64,000 nt of DNA from Peteryoungia desertarenae (GCF_005860795.2 NZ_CP058350.1:2262501-2326500); one strand, 5' to 3'; shown: positions 1 through 9,769, numbered from the stretch's first letter. Numbers and translations: made by a program. Notes: generated from the sequence alone by a model not told the origin.

Positions 1-1112
1 TCCTCGATCTTTTCCGAAATCAGGATCAGCCGGGGAACCGGCTTGTCATCATAGAACTGCGCAAGAAATGCATTCAGCACCTCTGCACTGCTAAGCTGCG
101 GATCTGCCTTTGGAAAATAGGCCTGATTGCCCCAATTCTGCCCGGCCCGGAAGAAAAAGACCTGGATGCAACAGAGCCCGCCTTCGTGGTGGATGGCGAA
201 GACATCCGCTTCTTCAACCCCTGCCGGGTTGATACCCTGATGGCTCTGCACATGCGACAGACCCGCAAGACGGTCACGATAAACAGCGGCGCGCTCAAAA
301 TCGAGATCTTCGGCCGCCTCGTTCATCGCCTGCGCGATCGCCTCTTTGACATTCTGGCTCTTGCCCGAGAGGAAATCCTTCGCCTCTCGCACGAGCCCCA
401 TGTAATCCTGATCACTGATCTCATGCGTGCACGGACCCGAGCATCGCTTGATCTGGTAGAGCAGGCAGGGTCGAGTGCGGCTTTCAAACACACTATCGGT
501 GCAGGTGCGTAGCAAAAACGCCCGCTGCAGCGAATTGATGGTCCGCCCGACGGCGCTGGCTGACGCGAAGGGTCCGAAGTAATCACCTTTCCTGGCTCGC
601 GCTCCCCGATGCTTGTAGATCGCAGGCGAACGGCTGTCGCCGGTGATCAGGATATAGGGGAAGCTCTTGTCGTCACGCAAAAGCACGTTGAAGCGCGGGC
701 GCAGACGCTTGATCAGGTTGGCTTCCAGCAGGAGCGCCTCAACCTCCGTGCGTGTCGTGACAAACTCCATATGGGTCGTTTCGCGCACCATCCGGGTCAG
801 CCGGTTCGAATGCAGTCGCCCCTGGGCGTAATTGCTGACGCGTTTTTTCAGGCTGCGGGCCTTGCCGACATAAAGCACATCGCGGTCGGCATTCATCATG
901 CGATAAACGCCCGGTGCATTCGGTAGCTGCTTCACGAACTCCGCGATCAGCTCCGCACCGGCCAAACCGGCTGCATTGTGACCACCTTCATTCCAGTCGA
1001 TATCGGAGAGCGAATGGGATTGTACGGCATCGCCTTCAACGGTGATGCTGTCATCGTCGTCTTCGCTGCCGTCGTAAAGAATTCCGCCGTCAGGCAGATT
1101 CCTTCCCGTCAT
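1..1112 (-). CDS. uvrC: UvrABC system protein C, N-terminal 370 residues (cut by window edge)
   Basis: Nucleotide excision repair endonuclease subunit that makes both incisions around a lesion marked by UvrAB. The minus frame is open from an ATG at 1112 to the left edge. After a rhizobial-type acidic N-terminal extension of about 60 residues comes the GIY-YIG nuclease domain (PGVYRMM then VLYVGKA, about residues 68-90). The UvrB-binding UVR motif ([12 protein letters not shown]) lies near residues 265-285 and the start of the C-terminal half follows ([14 protein letters not shown]). The C-terminal RNase H-like nuclease and helix-hairpin-helix part lie outside the window. Its ATG overlaps the stop of the upstream SDR gene (ATGA), so the two are probably co-translated. 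Confidence 0.96.
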   Translation of the reverse strand, partial: MTGRNLPDGGILYDGSEDDDDSITVEGDAVQSHSLSDIDWNEGGHNAAGLAGAELIAEFVKQLPNAPGVYRMMNADRDVLYVGKARSLKKRVSNYAQGRLHSNRLTRMVRETTHMEFVTTRTEVEALLLEANLIKRLRPRFNVLLRDDKSFPYILITGDSRSPAIYKHRGARARKGDYFGPFASASAVGRTINSLQRAFLLRTCTDSVFESRTRPCLLYQIKRCSGPCTHEISDQDYMGLVREAKDFLSGKSQNVKEAIAQAMNEAAEDLDFERAAVYRDRLAGLSHVQSHQGINPAGVEEADVFAIHHEGGLCCIQVFFFRAGQNWGNQAYFPKADPQLSSAEVLNAFLAQFYDDKPVPRLILISEKIE

Positions 1113-1879
1113 TCAACAATCTCCGCGCCGTCCGAACCCGGCCAAATCAGATGCTGTCCCCCGTCCAGGGCAATCATTTGGCCGGTGATCGACGGTGTGT
1201 CAAAAAGAAAGCGGATGGTGCGACCGAATTCCCCAAGCTCTGGACCGCGCTGGAGGGGCAGGGTCGTGAGTTGCGTCCTGAAGTCTTCCTCTGTCTGGCG
1301 ATCGGAGGGCAGGGTAGGGCCAGGCCCGATCGCATTGACGCGGACCCTCGGCGCAAAGGCCTGTGCCATGGTGCGGGTTGCCGTCCAGAGAGTGGCCTTG
1401 GAAAGTGTATAGGAGAAGAAGGTGGGTTTCAGCGCCCATACGCGTTGATCAATGATGTTGACGATCAGTCCCTCCTGTCCTTCTTTCAGATATCGGACGA
1501 AATCTGCAGCGAGGATCGCCGGTGCCTTCACGTGAACATCGAAATGGCGCGAGAAGAGTGCCGCATCGAACTGATCTGCATGGTCTTCCTCGAAGATCGA
1601 GGCATTGTTGACCAGAAGTCCTATGGGGCCGAGCGCAGCGGTTGCAGTTTGAATCAGTGACTGTGTTTCGTTCACATTCGTGAGATCGGCCTTCACGGCC
1701 ACGGCACGGTGTCCCCGATCACGCAACGAAACGGCGAGGTTCTCCGCTTGCTCAAGCGAATGATTAGCGTGCAGTGCAACAGAAAAACCGTGTTCCACAA
1801 GATCCTCGGCAATAGCGCGCCCAAGTCGTTTGGCCGCTCCCGTAACAAGAGCCACTTTCGGGATCGCTGTTTGCATCAT
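1109..1879 (-). CDS. SDR-family oxidoreductase (FolM/pteridine-reductase-like)
   Basis: NAD(P)-dependent short-chain dehydrogenase of 256 residues, cytosolic. Near the N-terminus is the cofactor loop TGAAKRLG, whose Arg is typical of NADPH-preferring pteridine reductase/FolM-like members. NNAS follows, and the catalytic YTLSK (Tyr-x3-Lys) with an upstream Ser. The C-terminal [12 protein letters not shown] is the usual SDR substrate/tetramer tail. Two adjacent ATGs open the frame, with a weak purine-rich site (GGCAGGAC) upstream. The gene overlaps uvrC by four bases and precedes it. The substrate is inferred only from the TGAAKRLG signature; dihydromonapterin or dihydrofolate reduction is possible but not shown. 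Confidence 0.88.
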   Translation of the reverse strand: MMQTAIPKVALVTGAAKRLGRAIAEDLVEHGFSVALHANHSLEQAENLAVSLRDRGHRAVAVKADLTNVNETQSLIQTATAALGPIGLLVNNASIFEEDHADQFDAALFSRHFDVHVKAPAILAADFVRYLKEGQEGLIVNIIDQRVWALKPTFFSYTLSKATLWTATRTMAQAFAPRVRVNAIGPGPTLPSDRQTEEDFRTQLTTLPLQRGPELGEFGRTIRFLFDTPSITGQMIALDGGQHLIWPGSDGAEIVE

Positions 1880-2243
1880 GTCTGGTCCTGCCTATTGCGC
1901 GGTGTTTCGCCGATATATGGCGTCTGATTCAATTTTGAACAGTGGATATCTTTCCAGGCAATTGGCGAAGTCTGCACGTATTCTTGGATAAACATAAATA
2001 TATAATCTGATTAACTGGGAGATATTTTTTAAACGTTCTGTTAGGGTTAATAAAGTTTCCGTGTCTGGCAAGCAACATCGCAATTCAGCCGTCAGTATGC
2101 CACAATCAATTCACATTTTGGCTCTTTGAAATCCCCAATTACAATCCATCTATTCGGTCGGAACGGGCAGGGAATACCCCGATAAACGTTCGGGTCGCCG
2201 TTGGTTATTAGTAAGCGCGATCTGATACCGAAAGGAGAATAGC
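1880..2243. promoter_or_regulatory. Divergent intergenic region between SDR gene and ropB
   Basis: 364 bases, AT-richer than the flanks, without a convincing gene. It must carry the promoters of both the SDR-uvrC unit and ropB. A sigma70-like TTGAAA (2126-2131), 17 bases, then TCTATT (2149-2154) could be the ropB promoter, leaving a leader of about 85 bases. ropB homologues in Sinorhizobium and Agrobacterium are known ChvG/ChvI targets, but I could not assign a ChvI site here with confidence. Confidence 0.4.
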
Positions 2244-2891
2244 ATGCGTAACTTCAAGATCCTTCTTCTGGCTTCGGCCACCGCAGTCGCGGGTTTTCAG
2301 GCAGCAAATGCTGCTGACGCCATCGACCAGATCCCGCAGGCACCGATTGTCAGCGAATCCTTTGCTGCTCCGGCAGGCGACTGGTCAGGCGCCTATATCG
2401 GTGGTGCTGGCACTTACGACTTCGGCAAGTTCACGGGCTCGAATAACGGTCGCGATGCAAACGGCCTGGGAGCGTCCCTTTACGGCGGCTACAACATGCA
2501 GAACGGCCAGCTCGTTTACGGTGCTGAAGCCGATATCGGCTACAATGGCGAAGACGGTTCGGCTGGCGCTGGCCTCACTGGAACCCAGGGCGTGAACGGC
2601 TCTGTCCGTGGTCGCGTCGGCTACGACCTGAACCCCTTCATGGTTTATGGCACGGCCGGTCTTGCTGTTGCCAACCACGAACTGGAAGGTCTCGGCACGA
2701 ATGACGAGCGCATCGCTGCCGGTTACACGGTTGGCGCCGGTGTTGAAGCCTTCGTGACCGACAACATCACCGCTCGCGTCGAATACCGCTACAGCGATTA
2801 TCAGAAGCGTGACTTCAACCTGAATGGCACGACCATTTCGCGCGGCTTCGACGACCACTCGGTCAAGATGGGTGTCGGCGTCAAATTCTGA
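2244..2891 (+). CDS. ropB: RopB/AopB-type outer-membrane beta-barrel protein
   Basis: Small eight-stranded-type outer-membrane protein of the Omp25/Omp31 family (215 residues). It has a signal peptide of about 23 residues ending ANA-AD. The mature part shows alternating barrel strands (GAYIGGAGTYDFG, LVYGAEADIGY, GSVRGRVGY, ITARVEYRYSDY) and ends in Phe, the barrel-assembly signal. A strong ribosome site AAGGAG at 2232-2237 fixes the ATG. Sequence and location next to uvrC and an SDR gene match rhizobial RopB1, which is an abundant surface protein affecting detergent and acid resistance and, in rhizobia, is under ChvG-ChvI control. A hairpin terminator follows directly. Exact orthology among RopB paralogues is not certain. 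Confidence 0.88.
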   Translation: MRNFKILLLASATAVAGFQAANAADAIDQIPQAPIVSESFAAPAGDWSGAYIGGAGTYDFGKFTGSNNGRDANGLGASLYGGYNMQNGQLVYGAEADIGYNGEDGSAGAGLTGTQGVNGSVRGRVGYDLNPFMVYGTAGLAVANHELEGLGTNDERIAAGYTVGAGVEAFVTDNITARVEYRYSDYQKRDFNLNGTTISRGFDDHSVKMGVGVKF

Positions 2892-2917
2892 TCCTGCGAT
2901 CAGTCCGCTTGATCAAG

Positions 2918-2943
2918 AGCCGGGGTTCGCGCCCCGGCTTTTT
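2918..2943 (+). terminator. Rho-independent terminator of ropB
   Basis: Perfect 8-bp stem AGCCGGGG (2918-2925) / CCCCGGCT (2932-2939) with a 6-base loop, followed by a T run (2939-2943). It lies 27 bases after the ropB stop and between convergent genes. Confidence 0.9.
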
Positions 2944-2959
2944 GCGTTTGGCAAACTGT

Positions 2960-3556
2960 TCAGGCTTTCGGGCGTAGCGCCGGATAGGGCTCGAAACGCT
3001 TGGCGAATTCCGAAGGCCATTCTGTCAGTGCGGCGCGTCCCTGTTCCCATTCGCCTGGGAAGCGGAGCATCAGATAGCCAAGCATGGCAGCGAGCGCGAA
3101 ATGACCGCCATGCAGCTTCTTGCCAAACTTGGGGAGGTTCTTGTCGAGATGATCAAGGCTCCGGTTGATCTTTTCCCATTGGCGCTCCATGGCCGCCTGG
3201 CTCACAAGTTCCGGTGGCCGGAATCGCTTTTCGTAGACGATTGCAAGAAGGCAGTCACAAATGCCGTCGGAAAGCGCCTCGAGCACCTCCGCTTCGGTCC
3301 GTTTATGATCCTTTTTCGGATAGAGTTTCCCATCACCAAGCCGGTTCAGGTGCTGCATGATGGCGCGGCTGTCGAAGACGGCTTCTCCCTCGTCTGTCAG
3401 CAGGCAGGGGATCTTGCCAAGCGGGTTGGCCGTCAGCAGTTCCGGCGGATTGTCGGCTGTGTTGACCCGTATGTCCTCAAGCGCAATGCCGAGATGGCGT
3501 GCGGCCATGCGAACTTTCGATGAGTAAGGCGATGGAGGGGAAAAAAGCAGCTTCAT
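2960..3556 (-). CDS. Glutathione S-transferase family protein
   Basis: 198-residue cytosolic GST-like protein. The N-terminal thioredoxin-fold domain shows SPPSPYSSKVR (active-site serine region), the cis-Pro motif NPLGKIPCL near residue 45-53 and the gamma-Glu-binding FDSRAI at about 62-67. The C-terminal helical domain (about 85-190) is present, so the protein is full length. The start ATG at 3556 has AGGAAA upstream. It lies downstream of the RNase T2 gene on the same strand (59-base gap). The family catalyses glutathione conjugation or thiol exchange; the substrate cannot be told. Confidence 0.9.
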   Translation of the reverse strand: MKLLFSPPSPYSSKVRMAARHLGIALEDIRVNTADNPPELLTANPLGKIPCLLTDEGEAVFDSRAIMQHLNRLGDGKLYPKKDHKRTEAEVLEALSDGICDCLLAIVYEKRFRPPELVSQAAMERQWEKINRSLDHLDKNLPKFGKKLHGGHFALAAMLGYLMLRFPGEWEQGRAALTEWPSEFAKRFEPYPALRPKA

Positions 3557-3615
3557 GGACGTTTCCTATCGCTGTGGTCTGACAAGGGCTTGCCGAAGCC
3601 TATCGGCTCAAGACC

Positions 3616-4365
3616 TCACGGCACCGGTGGTATGGTAATCTGCGAGCGGCGGCAACTGCGGCCATCGACCTCCGGACAGGCACGAAAGCCAAGATCCGTA
3701 GTAAGACAGATCCGGACTTCATCGAGCCTTTCCCGATCACAGGTGACAGCCACGCCCGAGCGCGTCAGGCCGGGATTGTTCTTGATGAAAGCTGCTTCGA
3801 TGGCCTCGGGCGAAGTTCTGGTTTGGCGGTTAACGTCATCGAAATCTGGTGGAATCCGCACTGTCTGGCGGGCCTCTCGCACCAGATCGAAGTAGTCGCG
3901 CATGGCAAGGCCGGAGCAGGTGCCATGCTTGCGCCACTGGTGACCGATCAGCCCCATGCCGGGCATGATGTCCATGACCCGTCGCCCGACACCTTCCGGC
4001 ACCTGACGCGGCTGGCTCGTATCACAGCTCTCCGGGTAGCCTTGCTCATATTGTGGCCAGAGCCCATGCACAACCCACCCGAATTGCTTGTCGCGCCCGC
4101 ATTGATACCTGTTTCGCCCGGCGCCGGCATCCTGGCAAAAGGTCGGCGACCAGGAAAGCGCAAGGACGTAGAAATCGAAATCGGCCTGGGGCGCCGGTTT
4201 CTCGGATAGGCCTTCCCGCGTGGATTCGGAATTGGACGCAACCGAAGTGGACGCCGATGGCTCCGCACGATTGGTCGTGTCTCCGCTAGACCCCGGCATG
4301 AACCCGTAAACCGCAGCACCGACGAACAGCACACCCAGCGCAATGAAGCCGATATGTCCTCGCAT
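3616..4365 (-). CDS. Ribonuclease T2 family protein, exported or membrane-anchored
   Basis: RNase T2-type endoribonuclease that cleaves RNA via 2',3'-cyclic phosphates. Both catalytic boxes are intact: CAS I GWVVHGLWP (His100) and CAS II GHQWRKHGTC (His142, Glu replaced by Arg-Lys context, His147). Cysteines for disulfides (C77, C89, C114, C150) fit an exported protein. The N-terminus is a single hydrophobic segment (residues 5-23) followed by a 40-residue Ser/Thr/Pro-rich linker, so it is either secreted or tethered in the periplasm. The start was moved to the ATG at 4365 because it has GGGGGAG upstream and avoids overlap with rlmJ; the longer frame opens at 4428. It probably scavenges RNA or phosphate. 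Confidence 0.92.
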   Translation of the reverse strand: MRGHIGFIALGVLFVGAAVYGFMPGSSGDTTNRAEPSASTSVASNSESTREGLSEKPAPQADFDFYVLALSWSPTFCQDAGAGRNRYQCGRDKQFGWVVHGLWPQYEQGYPESCDTSQPRQVPEGVGRRVMDIMPGMGLIGHQWRKHGTCSGLAMRDYFDLVREARQTVRIPPDFDDVNRQTRTSPEAIEAAFIKNNPGLTRSGVAVTCDRERLDEVRICLTTDLGFRACPEVDGRSCRRSQITIPPVP

Positions 4366-4387
4366 GGATATCTCCCCCGTGGTCTGC

Positions 4388-5251
4388 TCACTTTTCCCCG
4401 CGCAGCCAGAAGCAGCGATGCGAGGCATAGCGATCCTGCGCCATCAGTCGCTTCAGTTCCGGCAGCACCAGATGCATCTCGTCCTTCAGGGTGAAGGGCG
4501 GGTTGACGATGATGAGGCCGGTGCCGGACAGCCCTGTCTGGTCCCGGTCGCTTTTCACATTGAGTTCGGCGCAAAGCACCTTCGGGATCTCCAGCGCCTG
4601 CAGCGCCTCGTGAAATTCCTTGATCGGCGCGCCCTTCTTGATCGGATACCACAGGCAATAGACCCCGTTGCTGAAACGCCGGTGTGCCTTGGCAAGCCCG
4701 TCGACCAGCCGCTCATATTCGCCCTCCTTCTCGAAGGGCGGGTCGACCAGCACAATGCCGCGCTTTTCCTTCGGCGGCAGATGCGCATTCAGCGTCAGCC
4801 AGCCATCGAGTTCGGTCACGCGCACCTGGAAATCGCCTTCGAACAGACGGGAAAGCGTGCGGCAGTCGTCGGGATGCAGTTCCATCGCCGAGAGGCGATC
4901 CTGCGGACGGAACAGGTCTCGCGCGAGCTTCGGCGAGCCCGGATATGTCTGCAAGGGACCGCCGGTCTCGCGGCCCGGATTGAGCGCCTTCACCGCATCG
5001 AGATAGGGCGCCATGATCTCGGCGACCTTTTCCGGCAGTTCCGCATCGATCACCTTGCCGATGCCTTCAAGCCATTCGCCGGTTTTCTGTGCTTCTTCGG
5101 AGGATAGGTCGTAGAGCCCGATCCCGGCATGGGTGTCGAGCACGCGAAACGCCTTGTCCTTCTGCTGCAGGTAGACGATCAGCCGCGACAGAACGAGATG
5201 CTTCAAGACATCGGCAAAATTGCCCGCGTGATAGATGTGGCGATAATTCAT
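4388..5251 (-). CDS. rlmJ: 23S rRNA (adenine(2030)-N6)-methyltransferase RlmJ
   Basis: SAM-dependent methyltransferase that makes m6A2030 in 23S rRNA. The protein starts with the family-typical MNYRHIYHAGNFADVLKH, which sets the ATG at 5251 rather than the longer open frame to 5383. The SAM loop LDTHAGIGLYD is at residues 38-48 and the catalytic DPPF at 170-173 (DPPY/F class of N6-adenine methylases). Length 287 is normal. RNase T2 follows 22 bases downstream on the same strand. The divergent molybdoenzyme gene starts only 75 bases away, so promoters are packed into 5252-5326. Confidence 0.96.
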   Translation of the reverse strand: MNYRHIYHAGNFADVLKHLVLSRLIVYLQQKDKAFRVLDTHAGIGLYDLSSEEAQKTGEWLEGIGKVIDAELPEKVAEIMAPYLDAVKALNPGRETGGPLQTYPGSPKLARDLFRPQDRLSAMELHPDDCRTLSRLFEGDFQVRVTELDGWLTLNAHLPPKEKRGIVLVDPPFEKEGEYERLVDGLAKAHRRFSNGVYCLWYPIKKGAPIKEFHEALQALEIPKVLCAELNVKSDRDQTGLSGTGLIIVNPPFTLKDEMHLVLPELKRLMAQDRYASHRCFWLRGEK

Positions 5252-5326
5252 GAAGGCTTCCGATGGCAGTGATGATTTCTTTGAATGGGGCTTTTGAGCA
5301 TCCGGGCCTTGGCCTATAACGGCCCC

Positions 5327-7441
5327 ATGAACATCCAGAGCCCCATCCGAAACCGATCGCTCGGTCATACGGCCTGTCCGCATGACTGTCCATCCACCTG
5401 CGCGCTTGACGTCGATCTGACCGAGGACGGCCGCATCGGCCGTGTGCGCGGGGCCGCCGAGAACAGCTACACCGCCGGCGTCATCTGCGCGAAGGTCGCC
5501 CGTTATGCCGAACGGCTATATCATCCCGACCGCCTGATGAAGCCGGTGCGCCGGGCAGGGGCCAAGGGGGCAGGCCAGTGGCAGGATGTCACCTGGGAGG
5601 CCGCCCTGGATGAGATCGCCGATGCCTTCGTCAAGGCCGAGCAGCGCCACGGCTCGGAAGCCGTCTGGCCGTATTTCTATGCCGGCACCATGGGTCTCGT
5701 GCAGCGCGATTCCATCGAGCGCCTCCGCCACGCCAAGAAATATTCTGGCTTCTTCGGCTCGATCTGCACCAATATGGCCTGGACCGGCTATGTCATGGGC
5801 ACCGGCACGCTGCGCGGCCCGGACCCGCGCGAGATGGCCGTCTCCGACTGCGTCGTCATCTGGGGCACCAACGCGGTCGCCACCCAGGTCAATGTGATGA
5901 CCCACGCGATCAAGGCGCGGAAAGACCGTGGCGCGAAAATCGTCGTCATCGATATCTACGACAATCCGACGATGAAGCAGGCCGACATGGCCTTGATCCT
6001 TAAGCCCGGCACCGATGCGGCACTCGCCTGCGCCGCCATGCATGTCGCTTTCCGCGATGGCTATGCGGACCGCGAATACATGGCGAGATTCGCCGACGAT
6101 CCGGCAGGACTGGAGACGCATCTCAAGGACAAGACGCCGGAATGGGCGTCTGCCATCACCGGCCTCTCGGTCGAGGAGATCGAGGCCTTAGCCCGTCTCG
6201 TCGGCCAGACGCAGAAAACCTTCTTCCGCCTCGGCTACGGCTTCACCCGTAGCCGCAATGGCGCGGTGTCGATGCATGCGGCCCTGTCGCTCGCAACCGT
6301 GCTCGGGTCCTGGCAATATGAGGGCGGTGGTGCCTTCCATTCGAACAGCGACATCTTCCAGCTCAACAAGGCCGAGCTGATGGGCACGGCCATGGTCGAT
6401 CCCGAAATCCGCATGCTCGACCAGTCGCAGATCGGCCGCGTCCTGACCGGTGACGCCGAGGCGCTTCGCGATCGCGGCCCGGTCGATGCGCTGCTCATCC
6501 AGAACACCAATCCGGTGAATGTCGCTCCCGAACAGCGGCTGGTGAAGCAGGGCTTCCTGCGCAACGACCTCTTCGTTGCCGTGCACGAGCAGTTCATGAC
6601 CGAGACGGCGGAACTCGCCGATATCGTCCTGCCCGCCACCATGTTCGTCGAGCATGACGACATCTATCGCGGCGGTGGCCAGAGCCATATTCTGCTCGGC
6701 CCGAAGCTGGTCGACGCGCCGCCTCTGGTGCGCACCAATCTCTTCGTCATCGAGGAACTGGCAAAACGCCTCGGCGTCGCGGATCGTCCCGGCTTCGGCA
6801 AGACCGAGCGGGAGCATATCGAGCACATGCTCGCGGTCAGCGGCAAGCCGGACTTCGACACGCTGATCGAGGACAAGTGGCTCGATTGCCAGCCGGCTTT
6901 CGGGGACGCGCATTACCTGAAGGGCTTTGCCCATCCGGACGGCAAGTTCCGCTTCAAGCCGGACTGGGAAAATACGCCAGCCCCAAACAAGCCGCCGGCA
7001 AGGCTCGGCTCTCTTGGCCCCGTGAAGCAGCTTCCCGTCTATCCCGATCAGGTCGACCTGATCGAAGTGGCCGATGCCGAACATCCCTTCCGGCTCGCGA
7101 CCTCTCCGGCACGCAGCTTCCTCAACTCCACCTTCGCCGAGACCAGGACCTCGCGCGACAAGGAGGGGCGTCCGGAAGTCATGGTCAACCCGGCCGATGC
7201 CTTGAGCCTCGGCCTCACCGATGGCGATGTCGTACGCCTCGGCAATGGCAGGGGCGAGTTGCGCATCCATGCCAGGATCACCGATGCCGTAAAGCAGGGC
7301 GTGCTGGTGGCCGAGGGCCTCTGGCCGAACAAGGCCCATCTCGACGGTGAAGGGATCAACGTCCTGACCGGCGCCGACCCGGCAGCACCCCATGGCGGTG
7401 CAGCCTTCCACGACAACAAGGTCTGGATGAGAAAAGCCTGA
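5327..7441 (+). CDS. Molybdopterin (bis-MGD) oxidoreductase, cytoplasmic
   Basis: 704-residue member of the DMSO reductase superfamily. A [4Fe-4S] motif is seen at C17-x3-C21-x3-C25 and C54. Long Mo-cofactor domains follow (NWGTNAV-like CVVIWGTNAVATQ; ARPRS-like SPARSFLNSTF near 600; MVNPADA, GDVVRLGNGRG in the C-terminal MoCo-dinucleotide domain). There is no Tat twin-arginine leader, so the enzyme should be cytoplasmic, and there is no partner subunit gene. ATG 5327 is used because it begins just before the Cys motif; the frame opens at 5285. The ribosome site is weak. A Nudix gene follows after 4 bases. The substrate is unknown: it resembles the broad uncharacterised class often annotated simply as molybdopterin-containing oxidoreductase. 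Confidence 0.92.
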   Translation: MNIQSPIRNRSLGHTACPHDCPSTCALDVDLTEDGRIGRVRGAAENSYTAGVICAKVARYAERLYHPDRLMKPVRRAGAKGAGQWQDVTWEAALDEIADAFVKAEQRHGSEAVWPYFYAGTMGLVQRDSIERLRHAKKYSGFFGSICTNMAWTGYVMGTGTLRGPDPREMAVSDCVVIWGTNAVATQVNVMTHAIKARKDRGAKIVVIDIYDNPTMKQADMALILKPGTDAALACAAMHVAFRDGYADREYMARFADDPAGLETHLKDKTPEWASAITGLSVEEIEALARLVGQTQKTFFRLGYGFTRSRNGAVSMHAALSLATVLGSWQYEGGGAFHSNSDIFQLNKAELMGTAMVDPEIRMLDQSQIGRVLTGDAEALRDRGPVDALLIQNTNPVNVAPEQRLVKQGFLRNDLFVAVHEQFMTETAELADIVLPATMFVEHDDIYRGGGQSHILLGPKLVDAPPLVRTNLFVIEELAKRLGVADRPGFGKTEREHIEHMLAVSGKPDFDTLIEDKWLDCQPAFGDAHYLKGFAHPDGKFRFKPDWENTPAPNKPPARLGSLGPVKQLPVYPDQVDLIEVADAEHPFRLATSPARSFLNSTFAETRTSRDKEGRPEVMVNPADALSLGLTDGDVVRLGNGRGELRIHARITDAVKQGVLVAEGLWPNKAHLDGEGINVLTGADPAAPHGGAAFHDNKVWMRKA

Positions 7442-7445
7442 AGAT

Positions 7446-8033
7446 ATGAGCATTTTCGACAAGGCCCGGATCGTGATCCTGGAAGACAAGACGCTGTTCA
7501 AGGGCTGGAGCCACCTGCGCGGCATCACCTTTGATTTCTTCCGCGAGGGCAGGGCGCCACATAGGCTCTCCTGGGAGGTTTTTGATCGGCGCGAGGCGGC
7601 AGGCATTCTCCTGCACAATGTCGAGCGGGACACGGTGACACTGGTACGCCAGTTGCGTATCCCCGCCCATCTGATGGGTGATCACCCCTATCTGCTCGAA
7701 GTGCCCGCCGGCTTCATCGACGAAGGCGAAACCGCATTGCAGGCTGTGATCCGCGAGGCGCTGGAGGAAACGGGTTATGCCGTCACCAAGGCCTCCAATG
7801 CCTTCGCGGCCTATATGTCCCCGGGCTCGGTCACCGAGAAAGTTCACTGTTTCTACGGCTCCGTGACGGATGTGGATCGCGTCTCGGCGGGCGGCGGGCT
7901 GGACGACGAGCACGAAGACCTCGAGGTCGTCGAACTTCGCTTTGCTGATGCTCTCAGGATGGTTGAAACAGGCGAAATCGTCGACGCCAAGACGATCATG
8001 CTCTTGCAATGGGCAGCATTAAACAGAAGTTGA
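7446..8033 (+). CDS. Nudix hydrolase (NudK/ADP-ribose pyrophosphatase-like)
   Basis: 195-residue Nudix hydrolase cleaving a nucleoside diphosphate linked to a sugar or similar group. The Nudix box is complete: G89, E95, then REALEETG at 103-110 (Gx5Ex7REUxEExGU). Upstream, GWSHLRGITFDFFREG and the RQLRIPAHL segment are typical of the dimeric NudK/NudF (GDP-mannose or ADP-ribose) subfamily. It starts 4 bases after the molybdoenzyme stop, so the pair is co-transcribed. It is convergent with purN. The specificity is not decided by the sequence. Confidence 0.92.
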   Translation: MSIFDKARIVILEDKTLFKGWSHLRGITFDFFREGRAPHRLSWEVFDRREAAGILLHNVERDTVTLVRQLRIPAHLMGDHPYLLEVPAGFIDEGETALQAVIREALEETGYAVTKASNAFAAYMSPGSVTEKVHCFYGSVTDVDRVSAGGGLDDEHEDLEVVELRFADALRMVETGEIVDAKTIMLLQWAALNRS

Positions 8034-8042
8034 CGCGAAAGG

Positions 8043-8699
8043 TCAGGCGCTGATCAGCCGCGCGCCAGCATCCGTTTCGGACGACAGCCGCTCGACGCTT
8101 CCATCCTTGCGCATGGAAACGCCACCCGAAGCGACGAGTTTCAGCGCGGCGGCATAGGTCCGGTGCTCCACCGTCAGAACCCGGGCCGCAAGCGTCTCTG
8201 CCGTATCGTCGATCATAACAGGCACCACGGATTGCGCGATAACAGGGCCTTCGTCCATGCCCTCGGTGACGAAATGCACGGTACAGCCGGCCACCTTCAT
8301 CCCGGCCTCGATCGCCCGCTGATGCGTGTTGAGGCCCGGGAACAGCGGCAGAAGGGACGGGTGGATGTTGAGGATCCGGCCTTCATGCGGGCGAATGAAG
8401 TCACCCGACAGCAGGCGCATATAGCCCGCAAGACAGATCAGGTCCGGACCGATTTCGGCAAGCGCGGCGAGGATCGCTGCCTCGTGCTCGGCCTTGGAGC
8501 CATAGCTCTTCCGCTCGAAAACGCGTGTCGGAATGCCCAGCGCTTCGGCCTTGGCAAGTCCACCGGCCTCAGGCTTGTCGGAAAAGACTGCGACGATCTC
8601 GGCCGGGTAATCGGCCGCCTCGCAAGCCCTAGCCAGCGCCAGCATGTTCGACCCGCCGCCGGAGATGAAGGCGACGACGCGTTTGCGTGGTCCGCTCAT
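8043..8699 (-). CDS. purN: Phosphoribosylglycinamide formyltransferase (GART)
   Basis: Transfers a formyl group from 10-formyl-THF to GAR, step three of purine synthesis. N-terminal phosphate loop [10 protein letters not shown] at about 14-23. The catalytic signature is intact: [14 protein letters not shown] (Asn and His) and [12 protein letters not shown] with the catalytic Asp. Length 218 is normal. The start ATG overlaps the purM stop by four bases (8696-8699), the usual alphaproteobacterial purM-purN pair. A 20-residue C-terminal tail after the core is typical of rhizobial versions. Confidence 0.97.
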   Translation of the reverse strand: MSGPRKRVVAFISGGGSNMLALARACEAADYPAEIVAVFSDKPEAGGLAKAEALGIPTRVFERKSYGSKAEHEAAILAALAEIGPDLICLAGYMRLLSGDFIRPHEGRILNIHPSLLPLFPGLNTHQRAIEAGMKVAGCTVHFVTEGMDEGPVIAQSVVPVMIDDTAETLAARVLTVEHRTYAAALKLVASGGVSMRKDGSVERLSSETDAGARLISA

Positions 8700-9769
8700 A
8701 GGGCGAGCGTACCCTTGTAGGTCACGCCATGCGCACCCTCTTCGCGGGCAATCATGCGACCCAGACGGGCAACGGTCTCACCTTCGGCTTCCAGCACCTT
8801 GGTGACCTCGTCCACCTTCTCGGCGGAGACGACGACGATCATGCCGATGCCGCAGTTGAAGGTGCGCAGCATCTCGTTCTGGACAACGCCGCCGGTCTTG
8901 GCGAGCCAGGAGAAGACAGCCGGAACCTGGAAGGACGAGAGATCGATTTCGGCAGCCAGATGCTTCGGCAGTACGCGCGGAATGTTTTCCGGGAAGCCGC
9001 CGCCGGTGATATGGGCGAGCGCCTTCAGCGCCTTGGTTTCCTTGATCGCCTTCAGGAGCGGCTTCACATAGATGCGGGTCGGGGTCAGCAGCGCTGCACC
9101 GAGCGACTTGCCTTCGGCGAACGGAGCGGGCGCATCCCAGGCAAGCCCCGAGAGTTCGACGATCTTGCGCACCAGCGAGAAGCCGTTGGAATGCACGCCC
9201 GAGGACGAGAGGCCGAGGATCACGTCGCCTTCGGCGATGTCGCCTGCCGGCAGCAATTCGCCGCGCTCGGCAGCACCTACGGCAAAGCCCGCGAGATCAT
9301 AGTCGCCCTTGGAATACATGCCCGGCATTTCGGCGGTCTCGCCGCCGATCAGCGCACAGCCTGCCTCGCGGCAGCCGGCAGCGATGCCCTGAACGATCGC
9401 CGCACCCTGGTCGGGGTCGAGCTTGCCGGTGGCAAAGTAGTCCAGGAACAGCAGGGGCTCGGCGCCCTGAACGACGAGATCGTTGACGCACATGGCAACA
9501 AGATCGATGCCGACGGTGTCGTGGATATCGGCGTCAATGGCGATCTTCAGCTTGGTGCCGACGCCGTCATTGGCGGCAACGAGGATCGGGTCCTTGAAGC
9601 CGGCGGCCTTGAGGTCGAAGAGGCCGCCGAAGCCGCCGATCTCGCCATCCGCGCCCGGACGGCGGGTCGACTTCACGGCCGGCTTGATCTTCTCGACCAT
9701 CAGGTTGCCCGCGTCGATGTCGACGCCCGCATCGCTATAGGTCAACCCGTTCTTGTCAGCCTGGCTCAT
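8696..9769 (-). CDS. purM: Phosphoribosylformylglycinamidine cyclo-ligase (AIR synthetase)
   Basis: ATP-dependent ring closure of FGAM to AIR in purine synthesis, cytosolic. The family N-terminus [15 protein letters not shown] sets the ATG at 9769, which has GGAGG upstream; the frame is open to 9811. Further motifs: [10 protein letters not shown], the [11 protein letters not shown] loop and the C-terminal [16 protein letters not shown]. 357 residues, full length. It is first gene of the purM-purN unit. The divergent permease gene begins at 9990, so 9770-9989 holds both promoters; I see no recognisable PurR-type operator there. Confidence 0.97.
   Translation of the reverse strand: MSQADKNGLTYSDAGVDIDAGNLMVEKIKPAVKSTRRPGADGEIGGFGGLFDLKAAGFKDPILVAANDGVGTKLKIAIDADIHDTVGIDLVAMCVNDLVVQGAEPLLFLDYFATGKLDPDQGAAIVQGIAAGCREAGCALIGGETAEMPGMYSKGDYDLAGFAVGAAERGELLPAGDIAEGDVILGLSSSGVHSNGFSLVRKIVELSGLAWDAPAPFAEGKSLGAALLTPTRIYVKPLLKAIKETKALKALAHITGGGFPENIPRVLPKHLAAEIDLSSFQVPAVFSWLAKTGGVVQNEMLRTFNCGIGMIVVVSAEKVDEVTKVLEAEGETVARLGRMIAREEGAHGVTYKGTLAL

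Noticed and set aside
1892..2083. 63-residue minus-strand frame in the ropB promoter region
   Set aside because: No ribosome site or recognisable domain; composition of AT-rich promoter DNA.
6188..7633. 481-residue minus-strand frame in the molybdoenzyme gene
   Set aside because: Complement of a well-supported gene with cofactor motifs; no motif of its own.
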